A stretch of 64,000 nucleotides of DNA from SZAS-103 sp038226665 (GTDB taxonomy: Bacteria; Pseudomonadota; Gammaproteobacteria; Xanthomonadales; Xanthomonadaceae). Shown here in pieces: positions 35,359 through 44,610 of this stretch. The stretch lies in NCBI GenBank assembly GCA_038226665.1, contig JBBRQI010000007.1, positions 1 to 64,000 of the forward strand, in the 5' to 3' direction. The translations under genes and the position numbers were made by a program. The stretch's first letter is position 1. Every line of letters begins with the position of its first letter. The notes beneath the pieces are model-generated. The model was not told the origin of the DNA and did no database searches. It saw nothing but the letters and a program-made list of their open reading frames with translations.

Positions 35359-37122
35359 ATGAATGACGCATCTTCCATGACGCCTGCCGACGCCACGCGT
35401 CGCGATTTCATCCGCGCGGACTTTATTGGACACATCGTCCGCGACGACCTCGAAAACGGAAAGCACGCAGCGATCCGCACGCGCTTCCCGCCCGAACCCA
35501 ACGGCTACTTGCACATCGGCCACGCCAAGGCGATCTGCCTGAACTTCGGCGTCGCCCAGGAATTCGCCGGCCGCTGCAACCTGCGTTTCGACGACACCAA
35601 TCCGGCCAGGGAAGACCCCGAATACGTCGTCGCGATCCAGGACGACGTGCGCTGGCTTGGCTTCGAGTGGTCCGAACTGCGCCATGCCTCGGATTATTTT
35701 GAAGTGTTCTACCGCAGCGCGATCAAGCTGATCGACCAGGGCGATGCTTTCGTGTGCGATTTGACTGCGGACGAAGTGCGCGCGTACCGCGGCACCCTGA
35801 TCGAACCCGGCCGCAACTCGCCGTATCGCGATCGCAGCGTCGCAGAGAATCTCGATCTGTTTCGTCGCATGCGTGCGGGCGAATTCCCCGATGGCGCGCG
35901 CACCCTGCGCGTGAAGATCGACATGGCGTCGGGCAACATCAACCTGCGCGACCCGGCGATCTATCGCATCAAGCACGTCGAGCACCAGAACACCGGCAAT
36001 GCATGGCCGATCTATCCGATGTACGACTACGCACACTGCTTGTCCGACGCGCTCGAAGGCATCACCCATTCGCTGTGCACGCTCGAATTCGAGGATCATC
36101 GCCCGTTGTACGACTGGTGCGTGGATCGCGTCGACCTGCCGAATCACCCGCAACTCTGGGAAACATTGCCCGCCGCCGGCTTGCCGACCGCGCCCGCGAA
36201 GCCGCGCCAGATCGAGTTCTCGCGGCTCAACATCAATTACACGGTGATGAGCAAGCGCAAGTTGATCGCGCTGGTGAGCGAAGGCCTGGTCAATGGCTGG
36301 GACGATCCGCGCATGCCGACCTTGCAGGGTTTGCGTCGGCGCGGTTATACGCCGGCGTCGTTGCGCCTGCTCGCCGAACGCGTCGGCATCAGCAAGCAGA
36401 ATTCGGTCACCGATTTCTCGATCCTTGAAGCCTGCGTGCGCGACGACCTCGATGCGCATGCGCCGCGGCGGATGGCCGTGCTCGATCCGTTGAAGGTCAT
36501 CATCAGCAATGTACCCGACGACCATGCCGAAACACTGACGTTCCCGAACCATCCGAAAGACGAATCGTTCGGCACGCGCACGACACCGTTTTCGCGTGAA
36601 CTGTGGATCGAGCGCGAGGACTTCATGGAAGTCCCGATGAAAGGTTTCCATCGCCTCCTGCCGGGTGGCGAAGTGCGCCTGCGCGGCGTCGGCATCGTGC
36701 GCTGCGATGAAGTCATCAAGGACGGCGACACCATCAGCGAACTGCACTGCACGCTCGATCCCGAGACGCGCCACGGCATGGCCGGCGCGGATCGCAAGGT
36801 GAAAGGCACGATCCACTGGGTCAGTGCGAAGCACGCGATCGCCGCCGAAGTGCGTTTGTACGATCGTCTGTTCACCGTCGCCGATCCCGACGACGACAGC
36901 GACGGCAAGACCTATCGCGACTATCTCAATCCCGATTCGCGACGCGTCGTGCGCGCCTGGATCGAGCCTGTCACGGCGCAGGCGCAATCCGAACAAAGCC
37001 TGCAGTTCGAACGCCTCGGATATTTCGTGGCCGATCGCCGCGATCATTCCGCGCAACAACCGGTGTTCAACCGCACCGTGACCTTGCGCGACACCTGGGC
37101 AAAAGCCGGAGGCAAGCCATGA
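35359..37122 (+). CDS. glnS: Glutamine--tRNA ligase
   Basis: Class I synthetase charging tRNA-Gln. From the ATG at 35359 it is 587 aa (a second ATG at 35377 is possible). HIGH motif region PEPNGYLHIGHAK, KMSKS equivalent VMSKRKL, and the two C-terminal beta-barrel anticodon domains (LDPLKVIISNVPDDHAE onward). First gene of a tightly coupled run: its stop shares ATGA with the next gene. Confidence 0.97.
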   Translation: MNDASSMTPADATRRDFIRADFIGHIVRDDLENGKHAAIRTRFPPEPNGYLHIGHAKAICLNFGVAQEFAGRCNLRFDDTNPAREDPEYVVAIQDDVRWLGFEWSELRHASDYFEVFYRSAIKLIDQGDAFVCDLTADEVRAYRGTLIEPGRNSPYRDRSVAENLDLFRRMRAGEFPDGARTLRVKIDMASGNINLRDPAIYRIKHVEHQNTGNAWPIYPMYDYAHCLSDALEGITHSLCTLEFEDHRPLYDWCVDRVDLPNHPQLWETLPAAGLPTAPAKPRQIEFSRLNINYTVMSKRKLIALVSEGLVNGWDDPRMPTLQGLRRRGYTPASLRLLAERVGISKQNSVTDFSILEACVRDDLDAHAPRRMAVLDPLKVIISNVPDDHAETLTFPNHPKDESFGTRTTPFSRELWIEREDFMEVPMKGFHRLLPGGEVRLRGVGIVRCDEVIKDGDTISELHCTLDPETRHGMAGADRKVKGTIHWVSAKHAIAAEVRLYDRLFTVADPDDDSDGKTYRDYLNPDSRRVVRAWIEPVTAQAQSEQSLQFERLGYFVADRRDHSAQQPVFNRTVTLRDTWAKAGGKP

Positions 37123-37508
37123 TCAAGATCATCGTCTGCATGTTCGTGTCGTTGCTCGCAGCGTGTTCGTCCACGCATGGGGAGTGGGTCACGCTCAAGG
37201 CTCCAGTTGCGATGGTGTCCAGGTCCGACGCTGCGCCTGCCGTTTCGTCCGCTGCATTCGATCCCGGCGCCGTGAGCCGCACCTGCAAGGTCGATGCGGA
37301 TTGCGAAGTGAAGAACGTCGGCAATTGCTGCGGCGCGCATCGCACTTGCGTGAGCAAGGGTGCGGCAACAGATCCGAACGCGGTGCGCGCGCAATGCGAG
37401 GCAGAACACCGCGCCAGCGTATGCAGCATGGAAGCGATCGGCGGCTGCAGTTGCGTGCAGGGACAGTGCAGCAACATCAACGCGGCGCAGATGCCCAAGC
37501 AACCCTGA
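37119..37508 (+). CDS. Small cysteine-rich lipoprotein, unknown function
   Basis: 129 aa starting in an ATGA overlap with glnS. Lipobox SLLAAC with C16, then a Cys-rich domain with the spacing CKVDADC, GNCCGAHRTC, QC, VC, CSCVQGQC: ten or so cysteines that could form disulfides in the periplasm. No named family recognised. The frame's overlap with both neighbours argues that it is real and translated with glnS and the deaminase. Confidence 0.7.
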   Translation: MIKIIVCMFVSLLAACSSTHGEWVTLKAPVAMVSRSDAAPAVSSAAFDPGAVSRTCKVDADCEVKNVGNCCGAHRTCVSKGAATDPNAVRAQCEAEHRASVCSMEAIGGCSCVQGQCSNINAAQMPKQP

Positions 37509-38071
37509 TGCTTTACGCGCAAGTCCATCTGACCTTGCCGGCGTGGATCCATGACGCGATCGACCCACAAAAGGTTTGCGCTGACGACGATGCAAAGATC
37601 GCATTCGCGATCGAACTTTCGCGCCAGAATATCGCGCACGAAAGCGGCGGCCCGTTCGGTGCTGCGGTGTTCGACGAAGCATCCGGGCGATTGATCGGCA
37701 TCGGCGTCAATCGCGTCCTGCAGCAAAACTGCTCGATCGCGCACGCGGAGATGATGGCGTACATGACCGCACAATCGCGCACCCAGCATGCGCGGCTCAA
37801 CGAAGATGGGGCGCGCATCGTGCTCGCATCGTCATCGCAACCCTGCTGCATGTGCTACGGCGCGACGTTCTGGGCCGGCATCGACACCCTGCTGATCGGC
37901 GCGCGCCACGAGGACGTGGAAGAACTCACCGACTTCGACGAAGGCCCGTTGCCTGCGGACTGGATCGGCGAACTCGAACAACGCGGCATCGCTGTGCGCC
38001 GCGACATCCTGCGCGATCGCGCGCGCGACGTGCTGCGCGACTACGGGAAACAGGGTGGACGCAGTTACTGA
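37508..38071 (+). CDS. Nucleoside/cytidine-deaminase-fold protein
   Basis: 187 aa; ATG at 37508 shares one base with the upstream stop (TGATG). Zinc and catalytic motifs of the deaminase superfamily are intact: SIAHAEMMAY (H-A-E) and SSQPCCMCYGA (P-C-x-x-C). The overall pattern (SGGPFGAAVFDE; GARHEDVEELTDFDEGP) is closest to guanine-deaminase/nucleoside-deaminase proteins rather than TadA. The C-terminal 17 bases overlap rlmM. Confidence 0.85.
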   Translation: MLYAQVHLTLPAWIHDAIDPQKVCADDDAKIAFAIELSRQNIAHESGGPFGAAVFDEASGRLIGIGVNRVLQQNCSIAHAEMMAYMTAQSRTQHARLNEDGARIVLASSSQPCCMCYGATFWAGIDTLLIGARHEDVEELTDFDEGPLPADWIGELEQRGIAVRRDILRDRARDVLRDYGKQGGRSY

Positions 38072-39113
38072 TGGTCTTTTCTGCTGGTGCAGGCCGGGCT
38101 TCGAACCCGAGCTTGCGGCCGAGCTTGGCGAGCGCGCCGCGATGGCCGGATTCCCCGGCTACGCACGCGCCGAACGCGGAAGCGGTTATGTCGAATTTCT
38201 CGGTGTCGATGGCGCACGGCTATCAGCATCGATGCCATTCACGCATCTGATTTTCGCGCGGCAGAAATTGCGCCTGCTCGCCGACTTGCCCGGGCTCGAT
38301 CCGAAAGATCGCATCACGCCGATGCTCGAAGCGCTCGCGGGTCGCGGTCGCTATGGCGACTTGTGGGTCGAGCATCCGGATTCCGACGCCGGCAAGCCGC
38401 TGGCCGGGCTCGCGCGTGCATTCGCGAACGCATTCCGGCCGGCGCTGCGCAAGCGCGGCCTGCTCACCGATGCCGAATCCGATCGCCTGCCGCGCCTGCA
38501 TGTGTGTTTCCTCGACGGAGACCACGCGGTGCTCGCGAGCGCCGATCCAAAGGACAGTGCGCCGTGGCCGCTCGGCGTGCCGCGCTTGCGCGCACTCAGC
38601 GATGCGCCGAGCCGTTCCGCATCGAAACTCGAAGAAGCATTGCTGGTGCTGCTCAGCCCCGAGGAGCGCGGGGAATTGCTGAAGCCCGGCATGAGCGCGG
38701 TCGATCTCGGCGCCGCGCCCGGCGGCTGGAGCTGGGTGCTCGCGCGTAATCATCTGCGCGTCACCGCGATCGACAACGGACCGCTCGCCGAATCCGCCAT
38801 CGCGACCGGCCTGATCGAACACATCCGCGCCGACGGCTTCCGCTGGCAACCGCCGAAGCCGGTCGACTGGCTGGTCTGCGACATGGTCGAATCGCCGCGC
38901 AAGGTCGCCGCGCGAATCGCCGAATGGTTCGCGCAACGTTGGTGCAAGCAGGCGATCTTCAACCTCAAGCTGCCGATGAAGAAGCGTTGGGAAGAAACCA
39001 ACATCTGCCTGGATTTGCTGGCCGGGCAAGCCGGTCGCGAACTCGACCTGCGCGCAAGGCAGCTGTATCACGACCGTGAGGAGATTACGGTGTTTGCGAG
39101 TTTGTTGAAGTGA
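38055..39113 (+). CDS. rlmM: 23S rRNA 2'-O-ribose methyltransferase (C2498)
   Basis: 352 aa with the RlmM layout: N-terminal THUMP-like region beginning LFCWCRPGFEPELAAEL, and a C-terminal Rossmann methyltransferase with SAM motif AVDLGAAPGGWSWVLAR and the catalytic tetrad positions around K in NLKLPMKKRWE and CDMVESP. The GTG at 38055 places its start inside the deaminase gene (17-bp overlap). Confidence 0.95.
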   Translation: MDAVTDGLFCWCRPGFEPELAAELGERAAMAGFPGYARAERGSGYVEFLGVDGARLSASMPFTHLIFARQKLRLLADLPGLDPKDRITPMLEALAGRGRYGDLWVEHPDSDAGKPLAGLARAFANAFRPALRKRGLLTDAESDRLPRLHVCFLDGDHAVLASADPKDSAPWPLGVPRLRALSDAPSRSASKLEEALLVLLSPEERGELLKPGMSAVDLGAAPGGWSWVLARNHLRVTAIDNGPLAESAIATGLIEHIRADGFRWQPPKPVDWLVCDMVESPRKVAARIAEWFAQRWCKQAIFNLKLPMKKRWEETNICLDLLAGQAGRELDLRARQLYHDREEITVFASLLK

Positions 39114-39202
39114 GCGATGGTCGACGGATCGCCCTGACTCAGCCAGTGCACTGCGATAGGATTAAGCAAACGAACGTGAGCCCATTCGCCTCCTTCCCGC
39201 GA

Positions 39203-39229
39203 AACAGAACAGCACGCTGCCGTTCTGTT
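39203..39229 (+). other. Stem-loop upstream of the GIY-YIG-like gene
   Basis: AACAGAAC (39203-39210) and GTTCTGTT (39222-39229) with an 11-nt loop, in the lower-GC gap after rlmM. No T-tail. Could be an end of the inserted segment or a regulatory stem. Confidence 0.5.
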
Positions 39230-39258
39230 CCCCAAGTTCAGCGTTAGCGGTCACACAA

Positions 39259-39723
39259 ATGAATTCCGAGCGATTCTCTCCATGGAAAAACTGGCTCGCC
39301 CGCGAAAGCCTGATCGATATTCGATTTCCTGGCGTGTACGCCTTGGCCATCTCTACTGACGACCTGTCGGATCGACAGTTCACATGGCAGCCTCAAATTG
39401 TCTACTTCGGGATGACGAATTCGATCTCTGGATTGAAGGGACGTCTAAAGCAATTCGACAATACAATCAACGGAAAGACCGGCCACGGCGGAGCAGACCG
39501 CTTCCGCCACGATTTTTCGCAAGCCAAGGAATTGCATTCACGTCTCTACGTCGCAGTTCTGCCATACGAATGCGACATAAGATCCAACACGCCCGCTGAT
39601 CTCATCACGATGGGAAGTGTGGCGAAAGCTGAGTACGAATGTTTCGCTCAATTCTCGAAGCTCTTCGGCCGCCTTCCGAAGTACAACGACAAGAAAAACG
39701 CACCAAAGTTTAGTAGCGGGTAG
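39259..39723 (+). CDS. GIY-YIG-like small protein, possible nuclease, in a lower-GC segment
   Basis: 154 aa not matching a named family by memory, but the order GVYAL (25-29), IVYFGMTN (47-54), GRLKQF with R62, E125/E127 in VAKAEYECF and N143 in PKYND reproduces the GIY-YIG nuclease pattern: GIY, YIG, catalytic Arg, metal-binding Glu, late Asn. The gene is visibly less GC-rich than rlmM and ubi genes around it and has no clear ribosome-binding site, suggesting recent arrival. It stands alone, without methylase or toxin-antitoxin partner. Confidence 0.6.
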   Translation: MNSERFSPWKNWLARESLIDIRFPGVYALAISTDDLSDRQFTWQPQIVYFGMTNSISGLKGRLKQFDNTINGKTGHGGADRFRHDFSQAKELHSRLYVAVLPYECDIRSNTPADLITMGSVAKAEYECFAQFSKLFGRLPKYNDKKNAPKFSSG

Positions 39724-39781
39724 TCCCTATGTAGGCAGCGAGGCGCTGTTCAGCAGCAAGCTGCGCTTGATCGTCTCGTCG

Positions 39782-40984
39782 TCACAGGCCTGCAGCGCGT
39801 TTCAATAACAGCGCATCGAGCCCAGGAATTTTTCCGGCGATACCCAGCAGATGACCGCGCGCCAACGTCGGCAACGGTGCGTCGTTCGAGAACACGCGGT
39901 TGATTGCGTCGTACATATAAGCGGCGGCAGCGCTTTCACTGCGGCGTTCGCGCTGCCAGCGCGCGAGGCGGTGCGGTGCGCCGATGTCGGCGCGTTTCGC
40001 ATTCGCCGACGTCGCCATCGCACGCAGCCCGATCACGTCGCGCAGGCCGATATTCAGGCCCTGGCCGGCCAGCGGGTGCACGACGTGCGCGGCGTCGCCG
40101 CACAACGCGATGCGACCTTCGACGAAGCGCTCCGCGATCTGCCGGCGCAACGGAAATGCTGCGCGCTTCGATACCGCGACGACATCGCCGAGAGTCGCAT
40201 CGAACGCGCGCGTGAGTTCGCGGCAGAACGACGCATCATCGACGGCGAGCAAGCGTTCGGCTTCGGCATCCGGCAACGTCCACACGATCGAGCTGCGTCC
40301 ATCGCGGCATGGCAGGAATGCGAGCGGCCCGCTCGGCAGGAATCGCTGCCATGCGGTTTCCTCGTGTTGCTTCGCGGTTTCGACATACGCGACCACGCCG
40401 TGCTGCCCGTAATCATGGCGCGCAACATTGATTCCGGCCATTTTGCGCAGCGCGGACTCCGCACCATCGGCTGCCATCACCAACCGCGCGCGCAACGTCG
40501 AGTGATCGTCAAGTTGTAGCGCGGTCGTGTCTTCTTGTTTGAGCGACTTGGGTTCGGAATCCTCCCGCAAGATCGCGGTCACATGTTGCGGGCAACGCAA
40601 CGCAACGCCCGCGTGTTGCAACGCGTTCCACAGACGATCCGCGATCAATCCGTGTTCAACGATCCAGCCGAGCGCATCACGCCCGTAGCGCTGAGCATCG
40701 AATCGCAATTCACCGCCACCTGCCGCATCCCACACGCGCATCGAACGATAAGGTTGCGCATGCGGTGCGATGTCGCGCCACACGCCGAGTCCTTCGAGCA
40801 AATCAATGCTGTCCTGCGCGAGCGCGTACACGCGCAAGTCCGGCGCATCGGCTCGCCATGCTTTGGGCGCGTGCGGTTCGACAAGCGCCACGCGCAATCC
40901 ATCGCGCGCGAATGCGAGCGCGGCCGCGCTGCCGACGATGCCAGCACCAACCACGGCGACATCGAATGGATCGCGACGGCTCAC
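39782..40984 (-). CDS. FAD-dependent ubiquinone-biosynthesis hydroxylase (UbiF/UbiI type)
   Basis: 400 aa, aromatic-ring monooxygenase of the UbiH/COQ6 family. FAD motifs: GxGxxG in VAVVGAGIVGSAAALAFAR, the DG motif in VMAADGAESALRK, and GDAAHVVHPLAGQGLNIGLRD. Which ring position it hydroxylates cannot be decided. Overlaps the upstream ubiH gene by four bases, so the two are co-translated. Confidence 0.9.
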   Translation of the reverse strand: MSRRDPFDVAVVGAGIVGSAAALAFARDGLRVALVEPHAPKAWRADAPDLRVYALAQDSIDLLEGLGVWRDIAPHAQPYRSMRVWDAAGGGELRFDAQRYGRDALGWIVEHGLIADRLWNALQHAGVALRCPQHVTAILREDSEPKSLKQEDTTALQLDDHSTLRARLVMAADGAESALRKMAGINVARHDYGQHGVVAYVETAKQHEETAWQRFLPSGPLAFLPCRDGRSSIVWTLPDAEAERLLAVDDASFCRELTRAFDATLGDVVAVSKRAAFPLRRQIAERFVEGRIALCGDAAHVVHPLAGQGLNIGLRDVIGLRAMATSANAKRADIGAPHRLARWQRERRSESAAAAYMYDAINRVFSNDAPLPTLARGHLLGIAGKIPGLDALLLKRAAGL

Positions 40985-42222
40985 GCATTCACTCCGTTGC
41001 CCGTCCGCACATCGCGCGCAAGCGCCGGCACGACGCCGCGAAAGCCCATCGCGCCGCCGACCAACGATGCGCGCAGGCTTGGCGACGCATCGAGTGCGTT
41101 GATCGCAAGCGAGCGCAGCAAGCGCAGTGGCGGCGCAGGATTCGCGGTGATTCGCGCAAACCCATCGCTGAAGCGCAACGTCTCTTCACGATCCTCCAGC
41201 CGGCGTTGCGCGTAGATATCCAGCAACGATGCTTTGCCCATGTCGCCGCCATGTTCGCCGACATCGCGCACGAGCCCGGCTAGTGTCAGCGCGTCGCGCA
41301 GACCGAGATTGAACCCCTGCGCGCCAATGGGATGCAACGTCTGCGCGGCGTTGCCCATCACAACCGCGCGCGATGCGACGAGGCGCTCGGCGACGAGTTG
41401 CCGCAACGGATAACCGACGCGTCGCCCGACCGCAAGGAAACGCCCAGCGCGCCAGCCGAAGCGTTCCTGCAGCAAGGCGATGAAACCCGCATCGTCGAGC
41501 GCGGCGACTTCCTCGGCACGCGCGCTCGGCACGGTGCAGATGCATCCATAGCCTCCGGATGCCTGCGGCAGCAATGCCATCGGGCCATCGTCGGTGAAGC
41601 GCTCCCAAGCTTGTCCATCGGACGGGCGCGCGGCGCGCACGCTGCCGGCGAACAGGTGTTGCGAATAGTCGTGGCTGCTCGCGACGATACCGAGGGATTC
41701 GCGAACGAACGATGCCGTTCCGTCCGCGCCGACCAGCAGGCGCGCGCGCAATGCGATCGTTTCGCCATCGCGCACGATATCGGCTTCGCGCATGCCGTCC
41801 GTTTCGCGCAGCGCGACCAGCCGCGCGCCAGTGTAATGACTGAATCCGCGTAATTCGCGCAATCGCGACTGCAACGCGATGCCGAGCGATGGCGCCGGAA
41901 CCACGCCACCGAATGCAGCGCGGCCGTAATCCTCGGCGCGTAAAGCCACCGCACCGAAATCGCCACGACGGCTGACATGGATGCGCCGGATCGGCGTGGG
42001 CTGCGCCAGTAGATGTCGCGCCACGCCGATCGCATCGAGCGCGTTGAGGCTGGCCGCGGCAAGCGCAAGGCTGCGCGCATCCGAGTCTGGCAGCACCGAC
42101 GCGCGCGGCGGTTCGGACTCCACGAGCGCGACATCCAGGCCACTGTCTTCAAGCGCACACGCGAGGCTCGCGCCGACCAGACCGCCGCCAATGATGAGCA
42201 CGTCATGGATGCCATTCGCCAT
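40981..42222 (-). CDS. ubiH: 2-octaprenyl-6-methoxyphenol hydroxylase-type enzyme
   Basis: 413 aa, same family as the next gene: GxGxxG in VLIIGGGLVGASLACAL, DG motif in LLVGADGTASFVRE and GNAAQTLHPIGAQGFNLGLRDALTLA. The GN-A-Q-T-LHP variant and position before a second hydroxylase fit UbiH. Ubiquinone synthesis, inner-membrane associated. Divergent from the DUF6580 gene with a 110-bp gap. Confidence 0.92.
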   Translation of the reverse strand: MANGIHDVLIIGGGLVGASLACALEDSGLDVALVESEPPRASVLPDSDARSLALAAASLNALDAIGVARHLLAQPTPIRRIHVSRRGDFGAVALRAEDYGRAAFGGVVPAPSLGIALQSRLRELRGFSHYTGARLVALRETDGMREADIVRDGETIALRARLLVGADGTASFVRESLGIVASSHDYSQHLFAGSVRAARPSDGQAWERFTDDGPMALLPQASGGYGCICTVPSARAEEVAALDDAGFIALLQERFGWRAGRFLAVGRRVGYPLRQLVAERLVASRAVVMGNAAQTLHPIGAQGFNLGLRDALTLAGLVRDVGEHGGDMGKASLLDIYAQRRLEDREETLRFSDGFARITANPAPPLRLLRSLAINALDASPSLRASLVGGAMGFRGVVPALARDVRTGNGVNA

Positions 42223-42332
42223 GCGTGCATGGTAACGCGGCTATCGCGCCATCGTGCCGGCGACGGGCACGTGCGGTATGATTTGCACCACGCGTCGCCG
42301 TTTGCGCGCAAATCCATTATTGAAGAACAGCC

Positions 42333-42908
42333 ATGACGCAGACCACCCGCTCCTCAGCCGCCGGCCCGATCGTGTTGGCGATGATGATCCTGCTCGCAGC
42401 GCTGTCGCGCCTGCTGCCGCATCCACCGAATTTCTCGCCGATCGAAGCGGTCGCCTTGTTCGGCGGCGCATATTTCGCGCATCGCGCATGGGCGATCGCG
42501 GTGCCACTGATCGCGATGGCGATCTCGGATCTCGTGCTCGGCCTCGTCAATGGCGGCGTCTATCTCGAGTATTTCCTCAACGCGCATTTTTTGTCGATCT
42601 ACGCCTGCATCGCGTTGTGCACGTTGCTCGGATTCGGCCTGCGTTCGCGCGTGAACGGCCCGCGCGTGCTGGGTTATTCGCTGCTCGGATCGGTGGTGTT
42701 TTTCCTGGTGACGAATTTCGCGGTATGGGCAACGGCAAATCCGACGCTGGCGCCGGCCTGCGCCAGCAGCCTGGGCGCTTGTTACGTCGCCGGCCTGCCG
42801 TTCTTCCAATGGACGCTGCTCGGGACGCTATTCTATTCGGCGGTCCTGTTCGGCAGCTTCGCGCTGCTGCGTTCGCGCATCCCGCAATTGCGCGCGCAAA
42901 CCGCGTAA
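42333..42908 (+). CDS. DUF6580-type membrane protein
   Basis: 191 aa with about five membrane helices. PPNFSPIEAVALFGGAYFA, AMAISDLVLG and the late WTLLGTLFYSAVLFG are the patterns of this uncharacterised family, which resembles the S-component of ECF vitamin transporters in layout. It stands next to a cobalamin adenosyltransferase gene, so a vitamin-related role is possible but unproven. Confidence 0.75.
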   Translation: MTQTTRSSAAGPIVLAMMILLAALSRLLPHPPNFSPIEAVALFGGAYFAHRAWAIAVPLIAMAISDLVLGLVNGGVYLEYFLNAHFLSIYACIALCTLLGFGLRSRVNGPRVLGYSLLGSVVFFLVTNFAVWATANPTLAPACASSLGACYVAGLPFFQWTLLGTLFYSAVLFGSFALLRSRIPQLRAQTA

Positions 42909-42919
42909 GCGCGTCACGT

Positions 42920-42968
42920 TCGTGGGCAATCGACTTTCGAAAATCTATACGCGCACCGGCGACGATGG
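42920..42968 (+). pseudogene. Duplicated 5' fragment of the cobalamin adenosyltransferase gene
   Basis: 49 bp matching 43140-43188 at 47 positions, beginning with the same GTG start and encoding MGNRLSKIYTRTGDDG before diverging into unrelated sequence. It lies 220 bp upstream of the intact copy. The intervening 171 bp (42969-43139) is non-coding and contains CGCCAAC-TCATGC-GTTGGCG and GACATC-G-GATGTC inverted repeats. Confidence 0.9.
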
Positions 42969-43141
42969 GCGAACAGGAGTTGTCGCGAGATGCGGTGAAG
43001 CGCATGTCGCGCCTGTGAGCGCACGGAGCAGGATGCGAAGGGCCGGCCGCCAACTCATGCGTTGGCGACTTGGCGAGACATCGGATGTCGAGCCTAGCAA
43101 CATCGTCGCTAATCGAACTTGTCGGACTCATTGAAAGACTC

Positions 43142-43696
43142 GTGGGCAATCGACTCTCGAAAATCTATACGCGCACCGGCGACGACGGCACCACCGGCCT
43201 CGGCGACGGCACGCGCGTCGCAAAGGATTCGGCGCGCGTCGCCGCTTATGGCACGGTCGATGAACTCAATTCAGCGATTGGCGTTGTACTTGCAGTCGAA
43301 CTACCCGACGCCGTGCGCGACTGCCTGATCGCCGTGCAGCACCAGTTGTTCGATCTCGGCGGCGAGTTGTGCATTCCCGGTCATGCCGCGATCTTCGATG
43401 ACGACATCGATCGCCTCGAAGTGCTGCTCGACGGCTTCAACGCCGACCTCACCCCGCTCAAGGAATTCATCCTGCCTGGCGGCGGCATAGCTGCTGCGCA
43501 TTGCCATCTCGCGCGCACGATCGCGCGCCGCGCCGAACGCGAAGCGATCACGTTGTCGCGCGACGAAGCGGTGCGCCCGCAAACGGTGCGCTATCTAAAT
43601 CGTCTTTCGGATTTGCTGTTCGTGCTCGCGCGCGTGCTGGCGAAAGCGAGCGGCCACGGCGACGTGCTGTGGAATCACGAGCGCCGCAACGGATGA
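43142..43696 (+). CDS. Cob(I)yrinic acid a,c-diamide adenosyltransferase, PduO type
   Basis: 184 aa from a GTG at 43142, the start supported by the family N-terminus MGNRLSKIYTRTGDDGTTGL. Makes adenosylcobalamin from cob(I)alamin and ATP. The ATP-binding start, the internal GTVDELNSAIG and the C-terminal RYLNRLSDLLFVLAR motif with its key Arg and Asp are all present. Overlaps the HDAC-family gene by ATGA. The upstream duplication may have replaced its native promoter. Confidence 0.93.
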   Translation: MGNRLSKIYTRTGDDGTTGLGDGTRVAKDSARVAAYGTVDELNSAIGVVLAVELPDAVRDCLIAVQHQLFDLGGELCIPGHAAIFDDDIDRLEVLLDGFNADLTPLKEFILPGGGIAAAHCHLARTIARRAEREAITLSRDEAVRPQTVRYLNRLSDLLFVLARVLAKASGHGDVLWNHERRNG

Positions 43697-44610
43697 ATCC
43701 GCTTCTGTTCACGCATCCAGCGTGCCTTGCGCACGATCCGGGCATCGGCCATGCGGAATGTCCGCAACGCCTGGCCGTCGTGCTCGATGCATTGCGCGCC
43801 GAGTTTCCAGCGCTGCCGTGGCGGAATGCGCCGGGAGCATTGCGTTCGCAACTTGCGCACGTGCATGACGAGTCGTTGATCGCATCCGTGCTCGATCAAG
43901 CCGTACATACGCATCGCCAGCTCGACCCCGACACCGTGATGTCGGAAGCCTCCGCAGAAGCTGCGTTGCGCGCGGCGGGTGCCGGCATCGCGGCGGTCGA
44001 TGCGATCATGGCTGGCGATGCGAAGCGCGCATTCTGCGCGGTGCGCCCGCCGGGACACCATGCGACCCACGGCACCGCGATGGGATTCTGCCTTTTCAAT
44101 TCGGTCGCGGTCGCGGCCGCGCACGCGATCGAACAACACGGTCTTGAGCGCATCAGCATCGCCGATTTCGACGTGCACCACGGCAACGGCACGCAGGACA
44201 TCTTCGCGAACGATCCGCGCGTGCAATACCTTTCGTCGCACCAGTCGCCCTTGTATCCAGGCACGGGTGCGGTGGACGAACGCGGCGTCGGCAACATCCA
44301 CAACATACCGCTGCCGCCGCGTGCGGGAAGTGCCGCGTTCCGCGCCGCCTGGGCCGACCATCTGCTGCCGGAAATGGATGCATTCAGGCCGCAATTGGTG
44401 CTCGTGTCCGCGGGATTCGATGCGCACCGGCTTGATCCGCTCGCGCAAATCGAGGCCGAGGCCGATGATTTCGGCTGGCTCACCGCGCAACTGCGCGCGC
44501 TCGCCGAGCGCCATGCGAGCGGGCGGCTGGTGTCGCTGCTCGAGGGCGGTTACAGCATGGAAGCACTGCGCGTATGCAGCATTGCGCATGTTGCCGCGCT
44601 GATGGATTGA
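43693..44610 (+). CDS. Histone-deacetylase-superfamily hydrolase
   Basis: 305 aa zinc amidohydrolase. RPPGHHATHGTAMGFCLFN carries the paired histidines of the active site, and DFDVHHGNGTQDIF and SAGFDAHRLDPL the zinc ligands. Bacterial members act on acetylated polyamines, acetoin-related or protein substrates; none can be singled out. Translationally coupled to the adenosyltransferase. A 132-bp gap then precedes lptD. Confidence 0.93.
   Translation: MNPLLFTHPACLAHDPGIGHAECPQRLAVVLDALRAEFPALPWRNAPGALRSQLAHVHDESLIASVLDQAVHTHRQLDPDTVMSEASAEAALRAAGAGIAAVDAIMAGDAKRAFCAVRPPGHHATHGTAMGFCLFNSVAVAAAHAIEQHGLERISIADFDVHHGNGTQDIFANDPRVQYLSSHQSPLYPGTGAVDERGVGNIHNIPLPPRAGSAAFRAAWADHLLPEMDAFRPQLVLVSAGFDAHRLDPLAQIEAEADDFGWLTAQLRALAERHASGRLVSLLEGGYSMEALRVCSIAHVAALMD

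Noticed and set aside
39181..39258. Possible integron attC site before the GIY-YIG-like gene
   Set aside because: GTTAGCG does not fit the GTTRRRY core and no paired R' box was found.
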